This document shows positions 5,992 through 7,605 of a stretch of 7,605 nucleotides of DNA, piece by piece; the stretch's first letter is position 1, and the number at the start of each line of letters is the position of its first letter. A model generated the notes under the pieces. The model did not search any database. It worked only from the letters and a program-made list of their open reading frames with translations, and was not told the DNA's origin. Both the position numbers and the translations under genes were made by a program. The DNA comes from Bacillota bacterium (GTDB lineage: Bacteria > Bacillota > Bacilli > Paenibacillales > Paenibacillaceae), in contig JAEWJS010000052.1 of NCBI GenBank assembly GCA_023386495.1, forward strand, positions 1 through 7,605. The letters are read 5' to 3'.

Positions 5992-6025
5992 AGCGCCGCC
6001 CCTGTAACAATTTGGGAGCGGCGCT
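5992..6025 (+). terminator. Hairpin after the secreted-protein gene, possible terminator
   Basis: AGCGCCGC (5992-5999) pairs perfectly with GCGGCGCT (6018-6025), and two further C-G pairs can form inside beyond a mismatch. It starts 12 nt after the stop. The stem is strong but only TTCTG follows, so it lacks a proper U-tract and may stop transcription poorly or mainly protect the 3' end. Confidence 0.5.
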
Positions 6026-6102
6026 TCTGCGTGATTCAGGCGCATGGAATGGCGTTAATGGATAGAGACGGCCATTATAGGTGAATCGATGGAGGGATAC
6101 GG

Positions 6103-6702
6103 ATGAAATGGCGAAGCATACGCATGTTCGCGGCAGGTCTCTTGGCGGGCGGGCTGCTGATGGCCGCGATACCGGTCGTAGCCAGCAGCGTGCAGCAATA
6201 CATCTTGACGAAGGCGGCATACCCGATCGTCGTCAACGGATCGGAGCTGAATAACCCGGAACTGCCCGTGCTCAACTATGAAGGGCATACCTACATTCCG
6301 ATGCGGGCGGTAGGCGAAATCCTCGGCGCGGAGGTTCATTGGAACGAGAACTGGAAGCGCGCGGAGATCCGGTATGGCGAAGGAACGCCGGCCCAGCAGA
6401 ATACCGCCTTCCGCAAGGTGAAGGTGACAGGCGAAGGCGGCGTATACACGGTTACCGGCGAAGCGCGGGTGTTCGAGGCCGTCATGCAGTACGCGGTGTC
6501 GGACGGGCATGATTACCTGATCAAGGATTTTCATACGTTGAACGAAGGCGCGCCGGCTTGGTCGGCCTTCACGCTGAAGCTGACGGTCCCGGAGGAGAAG
6601 CTCCCGGTGAACGGGACGCTGACGCTGGAGCTGTTCGAATACAGCGCGAAGGACGGCGACATCGTCAACATCTTGTTCGTGCCCCTGGAATCGTTCCGCT
6701 GA
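6103..6702 (+). CDS. Secreted copper-amine-oxidase-N (stalk) and Gmad2 domain protein
   Basis: A 199-aa exported protein. GGAGGG (6091-6096) lies 6 nt before the ATG. Basic residues (KWRSIR) and a Gly/Ala/Leu-rich core (9-23) form a signal sequence that may be cut near VVA (25-27) or may stay as an anchor. Residues 38-91 match the copper amine oxidase N-terminal (PF07833-type) domain: PIVVNG, then YEGHTYIPMRAVGEILGAEV (59-78), then VHWN and AEIRY. In Paenibacillus this is a non-catalytic beta domain found on many cell-surface proteins; the name does not imply copper. Residues 104-197 match Gmad2, the Ig-like domain first seen next to GerM: V-x-V-x-G-E (GEARVFEA, 119-126) and ELFEYSAKDG (176-185). 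Gmad2 points to the envelope and perhaps sporulation or germination. The gene has its own RBS, follows a hairpin and ends in a strong terminator, so it is probably monocistronic. Confidence 0.92.
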   Translation: MKWRSIRMFAAGLLAGGLLMAAIPVVASSVQQYILTKAAYPIVVNGSELNNPELPVLNYEGHTYIPMRAVGEILGAEVHWNENWKRAEIRYGEGTPAQQNTAFRKVKVTGEGGVYTVTGEARVFEAVMQYAVSDGHDYLIKDFHTLNEGAPAWSAFTLKLTVPEEKLPVNGTLTLELFEYSAKDGDIVNILFVPLESFR

Positions 6703-6708
6703 TCGACG

Positions 6709-6754
6709 ACCGTCTCTTTCATCCGCATGCGGGTGGGAGGGGCGGTATTATTTT
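6709..6754 (+). terminator. Strong Rho-independent terminator
   Basis: Bases 6709-6726 pair with 6729-6746 over 18 positions, including five G-U pairs, with the tip at the CATG of CCGCATGCGG. ATTATTTT follows (6747-6754). The hairpin begins 6 nt after the stop of the Gmad2 gene. Because it relies on G-U pairs, it is much weaker when read on the other strand. Confidence 0.85.
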
Positions 6755-6771
6755 GCGCTGCGCGCGGATAG

Positions 6772-6789
6772 CTCGTCATGCTCGTCATG
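6772..6789 (+). repeat. Short tandem repeat
   Basis: CTCGTCATG occurs twice in a row (6772-6780 and 6781-6789), followed by the related CTAGTCTGC. Two copies of 9 bp carry little weight alone, but they lie at the point where the base composition changes. Confidence 0.6.
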
Positions 6790-6830
6790 CTAGTCTGCAT
6801 AGCTGCTAAAGATGGTTTTCAAAGTGCGAA

Positions 6831-6921
6831 GAACCACCGTAAAAAAACGGTTCAAGGGTCCGGTCGGTGACTCGGCCTTGTTTGCTTTCGTTACACACAT
6901 TTTACGCAAACCAACTTGAAC
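6831..6921. other. Nested inverted repeats, possible structured RNA or cruciform
   Basis: An outer pair, GTTCAAG (6850-6856) with CTTGAAC (6915-6921), encloses GTTTGC (6880-6885) with GCAAAC (6906-6911). A competing bulged hairpin with an A-rich loop uses GAACC (6831-6835) and GGTTC (6849-6853). The arms are short, so chance cannot be excluded. I cannot match it to a known RNA family. Confidence 0.3.
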
Positions 6922-6930
6922 GCACTATTG

Positions 6931-7025
6931 CTGTTTGACTCTGTTAGGGTGCCGTTAGCGACCGAGAGCGTTTATCTGAAACGTTCCACGCCTTCGCCAA
7001 CAAATTCAACGCTCTCCGAGGGTGT
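6931..7025 (+). repeat. Left copy of a diverged long inverted repeat
   Basis: Read 5'->3' on the + strand, positions 6941-7025 align without gaps to the minus strand from 7595 down to 7511 at 53 of 85 identical bases by hand count (about 21 expected by chance). Shared blocks at identical spacing are CTGTTAGG, CCGTTAGC, CGTTTA, TGAAACG, GCC, AACAA, AACG and GAG. This copy also has a 9-bp internal stem, GAGAGCGTT (6964-6972) with AACGCTCTC (7008-7016), whose CGTT/AACG core is kept in the right copy. Similarity fades after 7025. Confidence 0.75.
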
Positions 7026-7070
7026 ACTTCCCGAGAGAATAATTCATAAAACGGAAACTCGAAATTAGGC

Positions 7071-7098
7071 GATATAGCGATTTTAATTTTTTAGTCAA
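7071..7098 (-). promoter_or_regulatory. Candidate minus-strand promoter
   Basis: On the minus strand TTGACT (7098-7093, 5 of 6) is followed after 16 nt by TATATC (7076-7071, 4 of 6), within an A/T-rich spacer. It would transcribe leftwards through the left repeat, where there is no open reading frame, so any product would be a non-coding RNA. AT-rich sequence gives such matches easily. Confidence 0.25.
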
Positions 7099-7199
7099 AT
7101 TGCTCCGTCCCCTCGTCGGCGGGATGACCGCCTTGCACCACTCTATTTGCTATCTTCGCTATTCTTCAACTTACTTCATCTTGCGCCCCCTTCCGCTCA

Positions 7200-7228
7200 T
7201 TGATACGGAAATAAGTACATGATTAAAT
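7200..7228 (+). promoter_or_regulatory. Candidate promoter for the small helix-turn-helix gene
   Basis: TTGATA (7200-7205, 5 of 6) and TTAAAT (7223-7228, 4 of 6) are 17 nt apart. The start would be near 7235, giving a leader of about 50 nt with the RBS at 7271-7275. Confidence 0.45.
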
Positions 7229-7285
7229 TCAGGTGGACGTAACGACAACGCCTACGCAACACTATCCAACGGAGGTCGAACTAAT

Positions 7286-7450
7286 ATGAATAAACCTAAT
7301 AACCTTACCCCACGCGAAGAATACGTATTTGAATGGCATTATGTACGGGGCCGCAAACCAAAGGAAATTAGTGATCGCTTGGCACGTTCCATCAGCCCTA
7401 GTCGTGTATCGCAAATCATCGGTCAAATCGCAAAGAAAATGGTTGTCTAG
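7286..7450 (+). CDS. Small sigma-region-4-like helix-turn-helix protein
   Basis: A 54-aa protein from ATG 7286 to TAG 7448-7450, with GGAGGTCG (7271-7278) as RBS 10 nt upstream and a candidate promoter before it. The whole protein is one DNA-binding fold resembling sigma-70 region 4 or LuxR-type HTH: LTPREEYVFEWHYV (7-20, first helix), then KEISDRLA (26-33, helix 2), then SPSRVSQIIGQIAKKM (37-52, recognition helix and tail). The pattern LTPRE...EI..RL....SRVSQI is typical of sigma factors, but regions 1-3 are absent, so it cannot be a full sigma factor. It may be a phage-type regulator or anti-/co-factor of RNA polymerase. Codon use (AAT, CCT, GTA, CGT, TTG) is unlike the GC-rich genes to the left and suggests transfer. 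It lies between the two inverted repeat copies, whose phased motifs could be its binding sites (inference). Confidence 0.7.
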   Translation: MNKPNNLTPREEYVFEWHYVRGRKPKEISDRLARSISPSRVSQIIGQIAKKMVV

Positions 7451-7461
7451 CCAGTCAAGTC

Positions 7462-7489
7462 AAAAAAGGAGCCGATTACCCCGGCTCCT
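7462..7489 (-). terminator. Minus-strand Rho-independent terminator
   Basis: AGGAGCCG (7467-7474) pairs with CGGCTCCT (7482-7489) around 7 nt. The run of A at 7462-7467 becomes a six-base U-tract when read on the minus strand; on the + strand the hairpin is followed by AAACTCC, so it would not terminate well for the small HTH gene. It suggests a transcript arriving from the right of the window. The right inverted repeat would be inside that transcript. Confidence 0.7.
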
Positions 7490-7510
7490 AAACTCCCCCA
7501 CAGACCAGAT

Positions 7511-7605
7511 ATATACTCACAAAACGTTTCTCTTGTTAGATACGGCTTTGCCCGTTTCACCTAAACGACTGAGACGGCTAACGGACGCCTAACAGCCGGT
7601 AACGG
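7511..7605 (-). repeat. Right copy of the diverged long inverted repeat
   Basis: The reverse complement of this segment matches 6931-7025 (see the left copy). It runs to the window edge, so it may extend further. Its outer end has three CNGTTA-type units in a row on the minus strand: CCGTTACC from 7605, CTGTTAGG from 7595 and CCGTTAGC from 7584, that is 10 and 11 bp apart. No gene is supported in 7451-7605 on either strand. Confidence 0.75.

Larger units (their letters stand above)
6790..7285. other. Low-GC, structure-rich non-coding stretch
   Basis: About 500 bp without a supportable gene on either strand. GC is about 45% (273 of 600 bases at 6841-7440 by hand count). It contains nested inverted repeats (6831-6921), the left copy of the inverted repeat (6931-7025), a minus-strand promoter candidate (7071-7098), a small hairpin GGCGGgatgaCCGCC (7118-7132) and the promoter and RBS of the small helix-turn-helix gene. 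The sharp change from the GC-rich genes to the left suggests sequence of different origin, such as a mobile element or phage remnant; no transposase, integrase or att site is seen. Confidence 0.5.

Noticed and set aside
6047..6079. A possible sigma-G promoter (GAATGG and CATTATA) before the Gmad2 gene
   Set aside because: Both words match the remembered consensus, but the 20-nt spacer is longer than the 15-18 nt allowed.
6850..6875. A tRNA-like TTCAAG element near GGTCCGG
   Set aside because: No acceptor, D or anticodon arms can be drawn around it, so there is no tRNA gene.
3757..6896. The 10-mer TTCGTTACAC present at 3757-3766 and 6887-6896
   Set aside because: Several 10-mers are expected to occur twice by chance in 7.6 kb; the flanks share nothing.
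6871..7068. A stop-free + strand frame through the left repeat
   Set aside because: It has no start codon with an RBS, and the matching frame in the right repeat contains a stop, so the conserved pattern is not a protein.
7447..7560. A 37-codon minus-strand frame starting with GTG at 7560
   Set aside because: There is no RBS, and the frame runs through the minus-strand terminator hairpin, so it is unlikely to be translated in full.
7329..7592. An 87-codon + strand open frame overlapping the small HTH gene
   Set aside because: It is out of frame with the HTH gene, has no RBS, low-complexity Ser/Lys/Arg/Leu translation, and runs through the minus-strand terminator hairpin and the right repeat.
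1..7605. CRISPR array, rRNA, tRNA, transposase or integrase genes
   Set aside because: I looked for regularly spaced repeats, tRNA-type cloverleaf arms and recombinase motifs on both strands and saw none.

Overview
The window looks like a stretch of chromosome from a high-GC, endospore-forming Firmicute of the Paenibacillaceae type (Paenibacillus, Cohnella or a relative). The reasons are the strong AGGAGG-type ribosome binding sites, a bacilliredoxin (bacillithiol-using Firmicutes), a sigma-G-like promoter, a DUF3905-like protein, a copper-amine-oxidase-N plus Gmad2 secreted protein of the kind common in Paenibacillus, and Rho-independent terminators between transcription units. The genus is inferred from these features; no marker gene proves it. 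All convincing genes lie on the + strand.

Region by region. 1-401 is the 3' end of a polytopic membrane protein. 448-1050 is a two-gene unit (a 47-aa hydrophilic, spore-protein-like peptide and a 147-aa DUF3905-like protein). It has a sigma-G-like promoter at 396-425 and ends in a terminator whose left arm lies in the last codons. 1125-2390 is a two-gene operon of a bacilliredoxin and ammonia-dependent NAD synthetase (nadE), with a promoter on one side and a strong terminator on the other. 2437-2755 is an AT-rich regulatory stretch with a Fur/Zur-like operator beside a candidate promoter and a pair of inverted repeats. It precedes 2756-3730, a COG0523 (CobW/YciC-type) GTPase, a family that often works as a metal chaperone and is often Zur-controlled. 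3727-3791 holds two perfect dyads and an extended -10 promoter for 3824-5980, a 718-aa secreted multidomain protein with three tandem DUF5018-like beta domains and a C-terminal jelly-roll-like domain. 6103-6702 is a secreted 199-aa protein with a copper-amine-oxidase-N domain and a Gmad2 domain, closed by an 18-bp terminator hairpin.

From about 6790 to the end the character changes. GC drops to about 45% (273 of 600 bases at 6841-7440 by hand count, against about 60% in a sampled line of nadE) and the sequence is mostly non-coding. It holds one small gene (7286-7450, 54 aa, sigma-region-4-like helix-turn-helix) with its own promoter and RBS, and a terminator that reads on the minus strand. 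The gene sits between two diverged copies of a roughly 85-95 bp sequence in inverted orientation (6931-7025 and 7605-7511). I aligned the copies by eye at 53 of 85 identical positions without a gap. Both copies begin with the same helically phased CNGTT motif. This inverted-repeat cassette with a regulator inside is the least explained structure in the window and may be the edge of a mobile or phage-derived element.

The rest is ordinary housekeeping, spore and cell-envelope content. The bacilliredoxin-nadE pairing and the Zur-like control of the GTPase are the most informative gene-context signals there.
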